64,000 nucleotides of DNA from Tetrahymena elliotti 4EA. Taxonomy: Eukaryota > Ciliophora > Oligohymenophorea > Hymenostomatida > Tetrahymenidae. This document shows positions 34,001 to 48,290 of the stretch, in pieces. The translations under genes were made by a program, and so were the position numbers. The notes beneath the pieces are model-generated. The model saw only the letters and a program-made list of their open reading frames with translations. It was not told the origin of the DNA and did not search any database. Position 1 is the first letter of the stretch, and every line of letters begins with the position of its first letter. The DNA lies in assembly GCA_000231825.2 (NCBI GenBank), contig JH720313.1:251522-315521 (forward strand). Reading direction: 5' to 3'.

Positions 34001-37000
34001 AATTCTGTTTTCAAATTGATAACTAACTAAATGTTCTTGCCTATACTGAAGAATTTTTATTGTTTATTAAGTAACAATTAAAAATCTAAGAAATTAATCT
34101 TTAGAATTTAATTGGAGTTAATTTCGCTGCATTATCTCCTAGTTTTTCATAGACAATAGCTAAACTCAATTAAAATGAATAAAAAATCTATGAAACCATA
34201 AACTTAGAAATACCTCAAAGTAAATTTTAATTTATTTTTAATTAACAGCTGAGCCTTTTTTTAGAAATAAATAAGGTACTCACACATTACTTAAAAAAGA
34301 AAGCTGAGATAGAAAACTAATAACATAGATAACAAAAAAATTTACTTTATCAATGCATGAAAGAACTTTTGCCTTACTACTACAAAAAATCATTTATTAT
34401 TCAAGCTGATGTTCAAATTTATAAACGAACCTATACTTTAAAAAATGAAACTGCTAGCATCTATGACATATAGATACTGAATTATAAAATTACAGGATTT
34501 CCAAGTGAGCTCATTAAAAAAATGGATACTTTAAAATATCAAAAAAAGAAAATAGCAAGTAAATTTTTTGAAACATCTCTCATTTAAATTATTTTTTTAT
34601 TTTCTAAATTTTAAACACAATTATTGATTTATAAAGAAAACAATTATTTAAGCAAAGAATTAATTTTTACTGAGCATAATTATTTACAGATATATTTTCA
34701 AATGAATTTGACAAAGTTAAAAAAAATATTATTTTTGATAACAGCAAATTTTGTAGATTAACTCTAGTAGTTAAAATTATTCAAGAAAGGTAGTGAAAAG
34801 CAAATAAAAGTTCCTATAAATGCTAGTAAAATAGAAAAAGAAGATGAGAACAGTAAATTGAATGCAAGTGAAAATATAGAAGATTCAGTGAATGCAAATA
34901 AGCAATTGCTGTAATTACAAGAAAATAACTCAACTGTAATCTTTTAAAAATTTGTAAATTGTAGAGATATATTAAATATTTTTAATAAAGGAAATTAATG
35001 ATACTAGAAGAAACTTATTTTCACCTTAATAAAATGATTCTATATTTATTTCTTTAGCAAAAAATAATGAATCTGTCTTGAATAATAAAATTGAGTTATA
35101 AATTTCAAAGTACGAGGATTAGTAGTAAAAAAATGAATAATTATTGTAGTAAAAGTAAGAAGAACAAGAAGAAGAAGCTGAGTAAGAAGAGAATATAAAT
35201 GATGAAGGAGAAGAAGAAAAAATATTTTCAGAAAATGAATTAAATGATGATGAAAGTAACAATTTCGATTCAGATGAGGATATAGATTAAGTAGGAAATT
35301 TACAAAAATAAGAAGAGAAAAAAAGAAAGAGTTTTGTAGATTAAGCTGAAAAAGTAAGAGTTAGAAGAAAAACAATAATAGAAAAGTATAAATAAACAGA
35401 AAGAGAATATTCTAACATATCAAATGAAGAATTTTAAGAACTATTTTCCTATGCTAACAAAAGATCAAAAGCAACAAAATCAGATATATAGATATAAAAA
35501 TCTTTAAATTTTGACACTAGCTCTTCTAATGAAGACTCAGGGGTTTAAATTACTAAGTTAGACTAAGTTGATAGTAATTTCTTATTAATTGTTTTATTTA
35601 TCACTTTTCAAAAATATAAACTGCCATTCTTATTTCAAAAGAATCATGCTCAAATCAAAAAATTATGAACCAAGAAGAAAATTAGGTAACCAATGAAAGA
35701 GGTAGCTTTTCAAATAATTTAAAAGCCATCTTGCAACTATCACAGAAAAACGATTCATTAAATTTTATTTCTTTATATATTAACTCTTACAAAGCAATGA
35801 TTGTAATATTTCTCCTAATAGTAATCATAATTATTGTGATGATCAAGTAGAATTATTAAACATTTAAATCTACTTTTTCTAGCTCTTTTATTACATCAGG
35901 AATTACCAATCCCTATACTGAATTTGTTTAGGCTATAAACGGTATAGTAATTGATAATGAAGGACTTTTTTAGAGTGGCTCCAAAGGTAATATTCATTAT
36001 TCAAAAATTTATTAACTCTAGCTCTAAACAAACAAAAAAATATTTAGATAAATCAAATTTAATTTAAAGAATTATTTTTCAAAAAATCAAATTTTAGTAA
36101 ATTAATTATTATTAAAATAGATCAGAAAACTTACAATCTGTTCAACTCTAAACTAATAACTTCTTCTTTTAACAATTTTACTGAAAAATTTGAGTAGCTT
36201 ATGAATAATCAGAAATTTCACTCAACTTTAGAATAAATAGAAACAAGCTCAGTGGATATTGATCTTTCTGTAAAGTTAGGTGGAAAGTATTAAACATCTA
36301 AATTTAATATTTAAATTGATGAATCATTAGATTTAGTTCATTAAGCTATGTACTAATTTTACTAATAATAAATTTCTTAAATAAATTTGAATAACTTTCC
36401 TTCTACTCTCTTTTATAGCTCTGATAGCATTTTTAATACATTAATTGTATTAAATTAAGATATTTAAAATAATTTGCAGAGTTAAATCACTTCTATGAAT
36501 GATCAAAATATCATATTTTAAATAATATCCTAGCTTATTTTGTGTGTGTTAACTATTTACATGATAAGATATATTATGGTTATTTCTAAGAGAGTGAAGT
36601 AATTACTGACAATTATTTGTAGAATGACTGAAAACGAAGCCCTTTCAATTTTATCATAGCTTAATTTTGCAGATGAAATTCTTTCATCTCAATCTGAAGA
36701 ATACTTAACAACAAATTTTTTTTAATTGAAGAATAAGGTTAAAAATTTAAACATCAAAGAATAATTCATTTAGAATAATAAAAACAAAAAGAAGAATACT
36801 TACCTTCAAGATAGAATTAATGAAGATAATTTGTCCTTTTCTTTTTAGTATTTCATACTCTTTTTAGTTATTGCTTCTTTCGAAATTGTGTTCTTATCAG
36901 TAAGGTTTTTTTAGAGTTAAAATTAAATTTTACTTATTATAAAAAAAAAAGCAATATATAATTGTAAAAAACTAGAACTCATCTTTCTCTAGTGAGATTT

Positions 37001-37789
37001 ATCAGAGTTATTAGATCTAACAAGGAATTATCTGGTATAATTTTGGAACATTAACAAATGATATATTGATAGCAAATCAAGCCTTCAACTTAAGCGGAAT
37101 TACATTTTTAAATTAAGATTAAGTTGATATGATAGCAGAATGGAATAAAAATTTAACTTCAAAAGTATTAAATTTTATTAAAACTGATTATTAAGATTTT
37201 TCTAATTATGGTGATTCATAAACAAAATAAGAACTCAATAAAATTAACAACTAAAATAATTGTGAAAATGATTCTATTTTTGATTCATTTTAATAGAGTA
37301 TTTGCTAGTCTATAACCAATGGATTGTTAAATAGTGGATTTTTCAATACTCTTAGCTCAATTTAGACCCAGATAATTGCAAGATTAGATTAACATTTTAC
37401 ACTACCTCTAATTTAATAGTATTTTAGAAGCGATGGAGGTTACATAGAAGGCTAGATTGTTATATAACTGTCTAAGAATATTTTGAGATACATTTCTTAA
37501 ACTATTGAGACAAGCTATTCAGAATTAATATCCAACAGCAGCTAAGTAATTATTTTTTTGAAAAAAAAAAAAATTATTAACTCATAATTTAAAGTAAATT
37601 ATAATAGTCATAGTGGTAGAATTAATTTTTGCTTTACTTTTGAGTATGTTCACAATTTATTACAATAGAAAAGCAGTTCTCTCTTAATATTATTATTTAC
37701 TAAAATCTATTTAAATCATACCATATTAGAGATTATCTGATGATTCCAATACTCTTAATCTCATTAAAAATACCTTAGCAATAAAATGA
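31056..37789 (+). CDS. Very large multipass membrane protein, TmcB/PAS-like family
   Basis: Starts MKSEQDISISHTQKKSSKD and is read through many exons to TGA at 37787-37789, of the order of 1,900 aa. The N-terminal third has several membrane spans (LLLVQFLQNHGILVTLLG; ISLFVSLIILVANTLIAGIS; VIFITAMGFSMY). A soluble domain carries a Cys/His motif, RFHLNNCKSSNCLCHLEFE. A PAS-like stretch follows (SNKEFQKINTPNQFIPQGF; CKFCFQIDNQLNVLAYTEEF). Then come an acidic Gln/Glu-rich linker (35,080-35,560), a single span (MIVIFLLIVIIIIVMI), an extracellular-looking domain and final spans ending LLKSIQIIPYQRL. This order resembles the tiny-macrocysts TmcB-like proteins abundant in ciliates. The function is unknown; a sensor role is inferred. 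Exon edges at 33,600-34,050 and 34,560-34,830 are uncertain. Confidence 0.7.
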
Positions 37790-38638
37790 TTTATATGATT
37801 CAAGAGTCAATATTTAGTTTTATATTTTTGCATTATGTTCAAGTTTTTGAAAATTAAAAATATTTTTTTTATAATAGTTTTTAATGAATTACAATATTTT
37901 TTTAATGCCTTATTATTAATAAAACTCAATAAAATTAAAAAAAAATTTTTTTCTGTAAAAAAAAATCTAAAAATATTTCAACATTTTGAGCATTATAAAG
38001 CAGTAAAGTAACAATTAAAGTAGACTAAATAAAACTTGAAATTCAATATCTTTATGTAAAGTACTCAATTCAAAATTGTTTTATGAATTTGTTTGTTGTG
38101 CCTAACTTAAATATAAATAATTTTAATTTGGGCAGGTTATTGAGTAAAATTATTGAAAATATTTTAATTTAACTATTTAAATTCATAATTAAAAATTACA
38201 AGAAGTATCTTTCAAAATACATAATAATCTTCAAATAATTAATCTAATCTATGTTTAAAATATTTTTAAAAATTAAAGATTGGTCCCTTTTGAATGCCAT
38301 TTTAAATTCTTTAGTGAATACCAAATAATATTTTGAAAAAACTATAATTTTAGCAAAAATAAAATTTAAGTGTGATTATAATTTAAGTAAATAAATGTTA
38401 AGCTGCAAGAAAGAAAATACTTGAGGGAATAAAATATACTACGAAAAAATGAGATTATTATTTTTAGTTTACAAATATTTTATTATGTGGTTATTTTTCA
38501 TTAATAAAGCTTACATCTTAATAACTCAAATTTAAATGCTCAAAAATTATCATTCACAAATTAATAAAGAAGGAAACACTTTTATAAGAAAAATAGGAAA
38601 GTTTCCACCTTGATTGTTAAGTTAGTGAGTAAAAACTA
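37790..38638. other. AT-rich intergenic stretch
   Basis: Long A and T runs. No protein-like frame and no repeat was seen. Confidence 0.6.
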
Positions 38639-40861
38639 ATGAAAGATTTTTACTCTACAGAAGATTCTTTACCCAGTGTAAATAAAAATGATTTGAAATT
38701 AGATTACTATTCAGCAGGACAGTCTATTTAAGACCAATTTCAGCTACAATCTAACTCTTAAAAGATGTAGTTTTATAATAACATTCAATTTCCAAGAAAA
38801 GAAGAAATCAAATGTTAAATAAATAATAGATCTAAACGCATCCTAAGTTTTTCTTGCTAATCAGATGATACTTCAGATATGAATGAAAAATTAAACTCTT
38901 AACTTATTCATTCTAATTTATTCAATAAGAACTATGCTGATAGTTCTGATTTTTAAAATAAAATGATTGGTAAGAGCAACATAATTGATTAAAAGTCGCA
39001 TACTGAGAACACAGTATCTAGGAAATATAAGATGTAATTGAAAGATAAAATATATAAATTGCAAGGAGCCCACAAAAATAAGAAGAGTTTCTCTTAGTAA
39101 ATACAAAATCAAAATGAATCTTTAAGTAAAATTCTCAATAATTATGAAGATGAAGTTTAGTACAAAAAAAAGGAAAGTATCTAAATTGATAATCCAGAAT
39201 AAATTTATATAATAAATAATAAGGAAAGTGTACTTTTCCCAAATTTTGATTAAATATCACCACTCGAATACAGAGGAAACTCATCATCTTTAAATTCTAG
39301 TATTGCTTAAAAGCAATACTCCAAAGGAAGAGATAAATTTTCTTTAAGAAGTGAAATATAATAAATTGGTAACATGTTTGTCTATAAATCAGAGCTAAGC
39401 TAGTCAAAGCTACCATAACTAAAAGATTAATTTAATGAAAATGAACATTTTGGTTTAAGGAATAGCTTGGTTGCTATAAATAGACCAACCTTTAAGCAAT
39501 CTCAAAAGAATAATAAGTCTAGTGCAATAACAAGGCAATCAACTTTTGAGTAAGAATAGCCTTGTAATAGTTAAAAATAAATTCCTTAAACTTAGCCAAA
39601 TGAATAAGATTAATTAAGAGTAATTCAAAAAAAAATAAATGGTTCAGATAGAAAATTAGCAGTTTTGAAGGTATTAAAGAATAAGATAAAAAGTAGATAA
39701 AATAGTTTACCAGCTACTTCACTTATGATTATAAATTCTAAAAAATCATAAAATGAATTATTAGATTAGGATAAAGATAATAATTATTAATTAAATAAAA
39801 TTTAAAATAATGAATCTACTTTTCAAACCCAAATTGAGCAAATTAACCTTTAATAGCATCAAAGAAATTTATAAAGTAGTTTAATTGATGGAGAGAATAA
39901 TAAGTCCAATTAAGATGATAAAAATTAACTTTCTAGACTTCTGATGAAGTAATAACCTTTGAGGTTACATGAGATAAGAAATAAAAGTTAAATCATTCTT
40001 AAGTAAGTTTCACCATATATAAAATATTCAGAGAATAAATCACCACAGAAGTATTAAAGAAAAAGAATTAATTCTTAATAATCAAAATCAAATATTTTTC
40101 ATCTATTATAGAAGGAAATAGATGATAAATCTTTAGTTATAAAAAAAGGTTAAGCAGACTCATAGTTTATTTATCCTATATTAAATCAAAATAGTTAACA
40201 AAATACTAAGAATAATAGTCCTTTTAAAAAAGATTGTTATTCTCCATTGGCTATTCTGAGAAATAGTTTTGATAAAGAAGAAGAGATTTTAAAAAACTGC
40301 TAATAGTATATAGCCAGGCTATTTAAAAGAAGAGAGCATGATTTAAAAAAGAAATCTCATTAAAAAAGTTCTTAAGATCCCATAGAAAATTCAGAAAATA
40401 AAGTAGTAGTATCTTCAATAAAGTAAAAAATTATGAAATAAGATAAAATATTACATGAACATCTAAATAGTATTGAGAGAAATTAGGAAGATAATTTTAA
40501 TAAGGATTTTGAGTAGCTCTAAAAATATTATGACTAAAAATACTAAATGGAGAGCCCTTAAAGATCAAGATAATAAAAGTGTTAATCTCCTAACACCAAA
40601 GAAAAGTCTCCTGAAAAAAGGAAAATTTAACAATATAAATACACTCAAGATGAGGATTTTAACTAGCCATAAGAAAAAAAAGTTAGAACAAAGTAAAATA
40701 CTCACCATTAAAATGAGGATATGAACAAACATTAAAATTTTGAAGATTTGAAACCTTGGAATGACTAAGAACAAAATTAAACTTCTTTTTCATTTTTCCA
40801 TAAAACAATATTTGACTAGAAGTAGGAGAAAAATATTCGAAAAAGCTAAAATCATAATTGA
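38639..40861 (+). CDS. Intronless Q/N/S/K-rich protein of unknown function
   Basis: A single uninterrupted frame of 741 codons (740 aa) from ATG at 38639 to TGA at 40859-40861 under the ciliate code. A TGA-free run this long is very unlikely by chance in such sequence. It begins MKDFYSTEDSLPSVNKNDLK. Composition is dominated by Gln, Asn, Ser, Lys and Glu, with basic-Ser motifs such as RKRINSQQSKSNIF, and no membrane span or recognised fold. The C-terminal part (about residues 535-620) is predicted helical (EEEILKNCQQYIARLFKRRE). Probably disordered. It may be a regulatory or cytoskeleton-associated protein, which is only a guess. It resembles in style the gene at 42582. Confidence 0.75.
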
Positions 40862-41017
40862 ACTTACTAAAACAAATTATAAGCAATTAGAATAAAAATA
40901 AAAAAAATTATTTATTTCAAATTTAATAATGAAAATAATTATGTTTTTAATTAGTAAAATAAAAATTAAATATCATTTTATATCTTTCATTCACTTTTTA
41001 ATATTTGTATCTTATTA

Positions 41018-41992
<975 letters not shown>

Positions 41993-42581
41993 TTAAATTA
42001 GTAATATAGAGTTTATAGATGAAGGTGTAAATATTCAGAATAATAAGATTTGTTTAATTATTATGTTAATATTAATTAATTGGTCAATTAAATTTTTTAT
42101 CAAATCCAATAAATAACAAAGTATTTAGCTAAACTATTTGTCTGTGCAAAATAACATGAAAAGTCAAAAAGATACATTCCTATCAGTAAACACAAAATAA
42201 AATCCCATTTCATTTCATTTCATTGGAATTTAATAATTAATTAAAGTTTTATTTATGTTTACAATGTTTATTACCATTAAAAAATTAATTGCTAAAGGAA
42301 TAAATAAATGTTTATTATTAGTTAAGCTTTGAGATAAAATCCTTAAAAGTTAATTAATTAATTTACGTATAATAAATATTTAATAGAAATATTAAAAATA
42401 AATAATCAATAATTAATTACACATTTAACCACACATTATTTGTTAAATTATAATCCTCAAAAAATTTTTTGTATTGAGTTCTTAGAACCTTAATTTATTT
42501 GATATCTTGTTTTTGCTATTAAGAAAATAATTAATAGAAATACAAAATATAAGAAACTAGAAGTCTTCTAGGAAATTTTTA
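41993..42581. other. Divergent intergenic region
   Basis: AT-rich promoter region between the peptidase (-) and the orphan gene (+). No element can be named. Confidence 0.5.
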
Positions 42582-43928
42582 ATGTCTACTTATATACCTC
42601 AAAATTTTGCAACTCTCTTACCAAGAGCAGGGCATATATAAAATGAAACATTTTTTATTTAAGAATTTTACAATACATTTATTGAGAAAGTTATAAGCGA
42701 GTTTGATGTGAATGGTGAAATAAACCTTTATTGGCTCCAACTAAAGTAGAAGATAAGTGAGGAAAAAAACTTTTAATAGCTCTACAAATACATACTGAAT
42801 CTCGAAATAAAGAAGAGGGAATAATCAAAATTAGATCTTTTAGATATTTCTAAATAAAATATTGACAGCATTCCATCTACTCAAGCAATATCTCAGTAAA
42901 AGATACCTAATAATGAAGAAATGTATTTTAATGGAATTAAGAAAACTCCTACTAATGTTAGAACAGTATCAATTCAATTTGAAGTACTCAGCAAGATGAA
43001 TAGTAACAATTCTAATGGTAACCCTTAAAAAGATGAATGTTTGAGAGAAACAGCTTCTCACCTGAATAGCCCAAAGATGTATACATAAAAGCTACCCTCT
43101 CTAACTATTCTAAAAAATATTTCATTCACAAATTAAAAAACTTGTATAGACTCACCTTATGGAAATTTTTCTCCCTAAAGTGTTAATTAATCATTCTCAA
43201 ACCATAATTCTCCTTTAGGCGGAGGTAAGAATTGCTTTAAAATCTTAGAAAATATTAGAAAAAGAAACTCATCACCAAACTACAGTCACTTCATGTGTTA
43301 ATCTCCTCTATTCTACAAGTAAATTTCTTAAACTTAGGAATCTAGTATTAAGACTTGTGGAAGCCAAAAATAGTTTGCATAAACCATTACTGATATCACT
43401 TTTGATAAAAATCAAAAAGAATTTGAAAAATCGCTTTAAAATATTAGCTACTATAATAATAACAAAAAAGAACAAAAACAAAAAAATCAACTTAAAAGAT
43501 TCACCCCACAATAAATAATTAGAATGAATTCGATTAGAGAAGCTGAAGATGAAGTTACAGAGAATAATAAAGATAGTTTACAAAAATAATCAGTCTAAAA
43601 ATTGTTAGAATAAGTAATATCAGCAAAAAATGTATTTAAACTTGATTCTGAAACATTGAATCTAATACATGGAAAATCTTCTTTAGCCTTAGCCTAGAAC
43701 TGTAAAAACTCAATGGGCCATGAATAATTTAAAGCTCATATATAAATAAATGATAATTCTGTCATAGATAAATAAATCCTAAAAAAATCAATCCACAATC
43801 AAAGTAAAAATGAATTAAATTTAGATACAGCAAATAAAAATTTAAATAATAATACCTTTTTATTATCTCCATCACCAAAAAAACAAAAAAATAAAACTCC
43901 AGTAAGGGACAAATATTTTCCTAAGTGA
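42582..43928 (+). CDS. Intronless Ser/Asn-rich protein of unknown function
   Basis: One uninterrupted frame of 449 codons (448 aa), ATG at 42582 to TGA at 43926. The start MSTYIPQNFATLLPRAGHIQ and the first about 85 residues look folded and helical (FIQEFYNTFIEKVISEFD; YWLQLKQKISEEKNFQQLYK). The rest is low-complexity Ser/Asn/Lys, with SP and TP dipeptides (GIKKTPTNVR; NFSPQSVNQ; LSPSPKKQKNKTP) that would suit proline-directed kinases. No known domain or membrane span was recognised. The short folded N-terminus plus disordered tail suggests an adaptor (inference). Confidence 0.75.
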
Positions 43929-45122
43929 GAACAAATTTATATAAATAAATTCAAAATACCCTAAATTAAACACATTAATGATACTAAATAAATTATTAAT
44001 CACAGAGCATTCAATAAATTATTTTTAAAAGTAATAATATTTAGATCTTACTTCTTTACATTTTTCCATATTTTTGTCTGAATGAATGAATAATCTTTAA
44101 AATTGAAGAAAAATCTTAAAATATTTTTCCAATTTTTATTAATCTTGTTTGTATATTTATTCCCAAAATCATATTATTGATTGAGAAATATTTAATTTTA
44201 ATACATTTTTAGTTCAGATTTTGTAATAATAAAAATAAAAAAAAAATTAAAAACAAACTAAAATTACAAATTTTTAAAAATTATAATAGTATTTAGTATT
44301 AAAAATTGTTTTAAAGAATAGAATTATTATTTCAAATTCAGACAGATCAATAAGTTTCACTATTTATTAGAGAATTAATTCAAAAGAGTAACTTAAAAAA
44401 AGTATTTATGCTAAAAAAAGAAAAGTTTAAGTTAATTGAATATCCAAAAATTTTAGTTTTTTATTATTTCAAATATTTATTTAAGTATAAGTGACATAAA
44501 ATTAATTAATAAACTTTAGTAAAGAATTTATTTATTGATTAAAAAGAAATAAAATAAAATTTAGATGTTCAAACCTCAATTTTTTTAAAGATTGAATATT
44601 CTAATTAAAAAAATAGTATATGGAGAAAAGAAAATTTAAAGATTTTTATAGCCATTCAAAAATAATTGAATATCAAAGTAGATTTTAAATTATTAGCAAA
44701 GTTAAGAAAAATGGTGAAATAAATGATACTTGCAAATAAAATTAATTGCCAAAATTTAATGTAGACAAAAAGGATGTTAGAAATTATCTGCTATTAAAAC
44801 TAACGGTGAAAAGAAAAAAATATTAGTTTATGAGAATTTGTTATGAATTTAAAATAATCTTTGGTATTGAATTAGTACTTTTAATAATTAACAAAAAATA
44901 TCACTAAAATTTCTAAATTCATTTAGAAACACAAAATTGATTTAAAAATACTTATTATATTTTAATCAATATTATCGTAATTCATAATTAGCTTAAAAAT
45001 TAAGAATAAAAGTAATAAAAGCCTAGTTAAAAGATTATTATTCTAATTTTTCAACTATTTCATTACAATTAAATTAGGAAGCTAAAAATTTAGTTACACA
45101 TAATATATAAAACAACATATTT
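43929..45122. other. AT-rich intergenic region with one small candidate ORF
   Basis: Mostly A/T. A plus-strand frame at 44620-44940 (107 codons) reads with fairly protein-like text (FQIISKVKKNGEINDTCKQN; PKFNVDKKDVRNYLLLKL). A TGA-free frame of this length is not rare here, so it is noted but not called. Confidence 0.4.
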
Positions 45123-48100
45123 ATGAGTTTAAAACCAAACAGATGCAATTACTGTGATGCAGAGGCTCGTGCAAGGTGCCAAAATTGCAGATAAGTTTAT
45201 TATTGTACAACAGAACACTAAAAAAAAGATTGGAAAGCTCATAAAGCATATTGCTAATAAATAAGTGGATAATCTCAATAAACAAGTTAAAGCTAGAATA
45301 AAAATAATTCTATTTCAAATAAAGATCAAACTATGAAGTAAATTTATACAATTTTAACAAAAATTCTATTATTTTTTTAGTAAAATAATGATAAATTAAT
45401 ATTAATTTTTATGTATTAGTAGGGAAGAAAATGGTAATAGCTATAATATATAATTAAATTAAAAGATTGAATCTTATCCACCAAATCAATCAATATTATC
45501 TAGCAATACAGTCAACTAATCAAGCAATAATTAAATGGTTATAAATCCTCAAAGCATTAATTATAACTAGAGTTAGGTGAATTAAACTGCTTAAATTTCT
45601 GCTTCAGGAAATAACAAAGCTAGTAAATAATCAAATAATGCAGTATAAAGTGATTCATAGACTCCTTAGGCTTCAAACAGTCATAGCTATCAAAATAATA
45701 ACTAGAGCAGCATGAATCAAAATAATTAGAATAGCTTAGTGAATAATATGGTCAATTTAGATAATAATGTATTATTATACTTTAGAGACCCCTAAAAGGA
45801 TCTTGAATTATAATAATTAATGAGTGAGCGTTTAGCATTTAGATCAGAGGTTGTTAAGCTCTTAGCCAAGTTTAACTACAGTGAGGCTATTAATTCTGTA
45901 AAAAATTTGTGCAAAACAAGTGAAGATATTTACAAAAAGAAGCCAGATCTCAATGAATTACAAGAAATGTTAGCTGATTAGCTTCTTGAAGTTAAGATTT
46001 TGATAAAATCTTAATCAACAATTACTAACAGAGAAGCGGTGTAAAAATTATAAGATATCTTTTAGAAAATTAAATAAAAAATGAGTGATAACAATGCAGT
46101 AAAAAACTATTACTAAGATTTATAGTTTGAAAAGAAAAATGAATTTATGAATGAAATACGTAAAAGATGCAACTTGATTTCTTTAGTGGCAAACTTATTT
46201 TATTCCTTAGGATACTAAAATGAGTGTGAAGAAGCATATGTTAGATATGTCAAATTAATAGAAAATGTTATGGGTTAGGATGTAATTAACTATTATTTAC
46301 TCAATTTATCAACTTTAAAAATAATCTTTTTTTATTAAGGCATTAGAAACTAGTAATTGTTATTTTTTAATGGGAGTCTATTATCTTTAGCATCGTTATT
46401 ATATCAAAGCCCTAGCCTGCTTTAAGCGTAGCATGAGCATTAGATCTTAAAGACTCACAGAAAGGCATGAATCAGTAACAGACTGTTAATACAATATAGG
46501 TATCGCTTATAAGTAGTTAGGTAAAAAGCAAAAGGCCTTAGATTAGTTGGAAAAGACTCTTTTCGTTCGTAGATAAATTATAGGCTAAAGCAGTTTACCA
46601 GTTGCTCAAACTTTAGAAATATTAGGTATGTTATTGTATTTTGTTGATATTTTTTGGATATTATTTGTCTAATATGTTATTGGTTGTTCAATAATTTTTA
46701 AAAATAATAGGTAAAATATATATGGAATCTCCTAGCGATTATCCTATAGCTCTTGATAAATTTCAAGAATGTTACTTAATAAGAAAATCAATTATAAAAT
46801 CTAATAAGCATCCAGATATGGTGAGAATCTCACTTTTAATAGTGCATTTATATAATTTAATCAAAGCTCAACTAGCTTTACAGGAAACTTCATAGCCATC
46901 CAAGCAAGCATAATAATTGAAAGAAATAGAGTAGAAAATGTAAAAGAATGTTATTGATGGTAACATATAACAATATATTTAAACATAAAAAAATAATCCT
47001 GATAAATACTAAGAACTTTAAAACCAATATGGTTTATAAAATAATGAATAAATTATGGGAACATTAAATTAAGTAAACATGAATAATAAATAATAAAGTT
47101 CTGCTAATTCATAAACTGTATTACCAGATAATAGCGTAGATGAATTGATGAAAAACTAGATTTAAAATTTAAGTAGTTCTTAAAATGCTTCTACAATCAT
47201 AAATAACAGTAAACTTAATTTATAAAATAATAATGCCAACAGAGCTTCATAGAGTATTGTAAATGTTAGTGGTATAAATTAAAAAAAGGATTTTTACTAG
47301 CATAGACAAAGCGCAGCAAATAATTTACTAGTTAGAGATAGAGAAGGATCTAAATAATCATAGGACTCTAATTCTCCAAATAAAACTATATAAGAAGAAG
47401 AAACATACTCACCTCCAAAAAAAAGCAACCAATAAGCAAGAAATTAAAGAAGAAGATAGGTATCTGAAGAGATATCTGAGGATGAAGATATGTCTGATGA
47501 AGATATACAAGACAAAAATATAAAAAAGAATATTTTGTAAGTGAGTGAAACCACTTTGGCTCGTATCACTCATTAACAATTTAAGTAATTAGTGGATCTT
47601 AATGAGAGAATCTGTAAAGAAATGAAAAAAGACCCTAAATTTAATCCAAAAAAACTTATTTTAGAGAGCTTATTTGTATAAAGTATGAAAGAAATGGATT
47701 ACAAAGAAATTTGTTAGGATCTTTTAGTAATGAATCGTCATATTTTTAATCCTGAAGATTTTTATGATCAAAAATATCTTGGGCCTGCATCAAACGAATT
47801 AAACTCATTCTCTGGAAATGGTCAAAGCACTAATCCATATGAGAAAAAAATTTAAAACTAATCACAGTTCTATCAACAGCAATAATATTAATTTTAGTAA
47901 TAAAGTAACTTCTAAAATTTTAATAACGAGAGCTCTTTTGGTAGATAAGACTAGTATCAATAAAATACTTTATATAATATGCCTCAAGAATATTCTTTCC
48001 CATAAAACTAGTAAAAACCCAGACCTGAAATTAATAATTTTAATAAATGGTAAGAAGAGAAGGTAGACATGCAAATGGATCCAAATGAAGACTATTTAAA

Positions 48101-48290
48101 AATTTTATAGGGCCAACCTAACAACAGAAGCGCTTCAAGGGATTCAAACTAATACTTTGGGGAAATGAATAATAACAACTTAGCTAGAGATTTTAACAAT
48201 TAAAATTTCGCAGAGCCACAACCTTCTAAAGCTTAACTTGAAGAAAATTCTAAATTATTTCTTAAAGGATTCAGTAAGAAATAATAATGA
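45123..48290 (+). CDS. MYND zinc-finger and TPR protein
   Basis: Four exons with introns 45338-45419, 46282-46339 and 46626-46710; 981 codons (980 aa). The N-terminus is a MYND finger, RCNYCDAEARARCQNCRQVY then YCTTEHQKKDWKAHKAYC, with Cys8, 11, 19, 22, 28, His32, His40 and Cys44. Position 32 is His instead of the commoner Cys. After a Gln/Ser/Asn linker, about residues 215-540 contain TPR-like helical pairs: CYFLMGVYYLQHRYYIKALA, YNIGIAYKQLGKKQKALDQL and LEILGKIYMESPSDYPIALD. The C-terminal third is disordered with acidic patches (SEEISEDEDMSDEDIQ) and Gln/Asn-rich sequence. MYND and TPR domains bind peptides, so a protein-interaction adaptor is inferred. The first acceptor may alternatively be at 45380 in the same frame. 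Confidence 0.87.

Noticed and set aside
44620..44940. 107-codon plus-strand ORF
   Set aside because: Protein-like in part but not recognised, and frames of this length occur by chance here; kept only as a note in the spacer entry.
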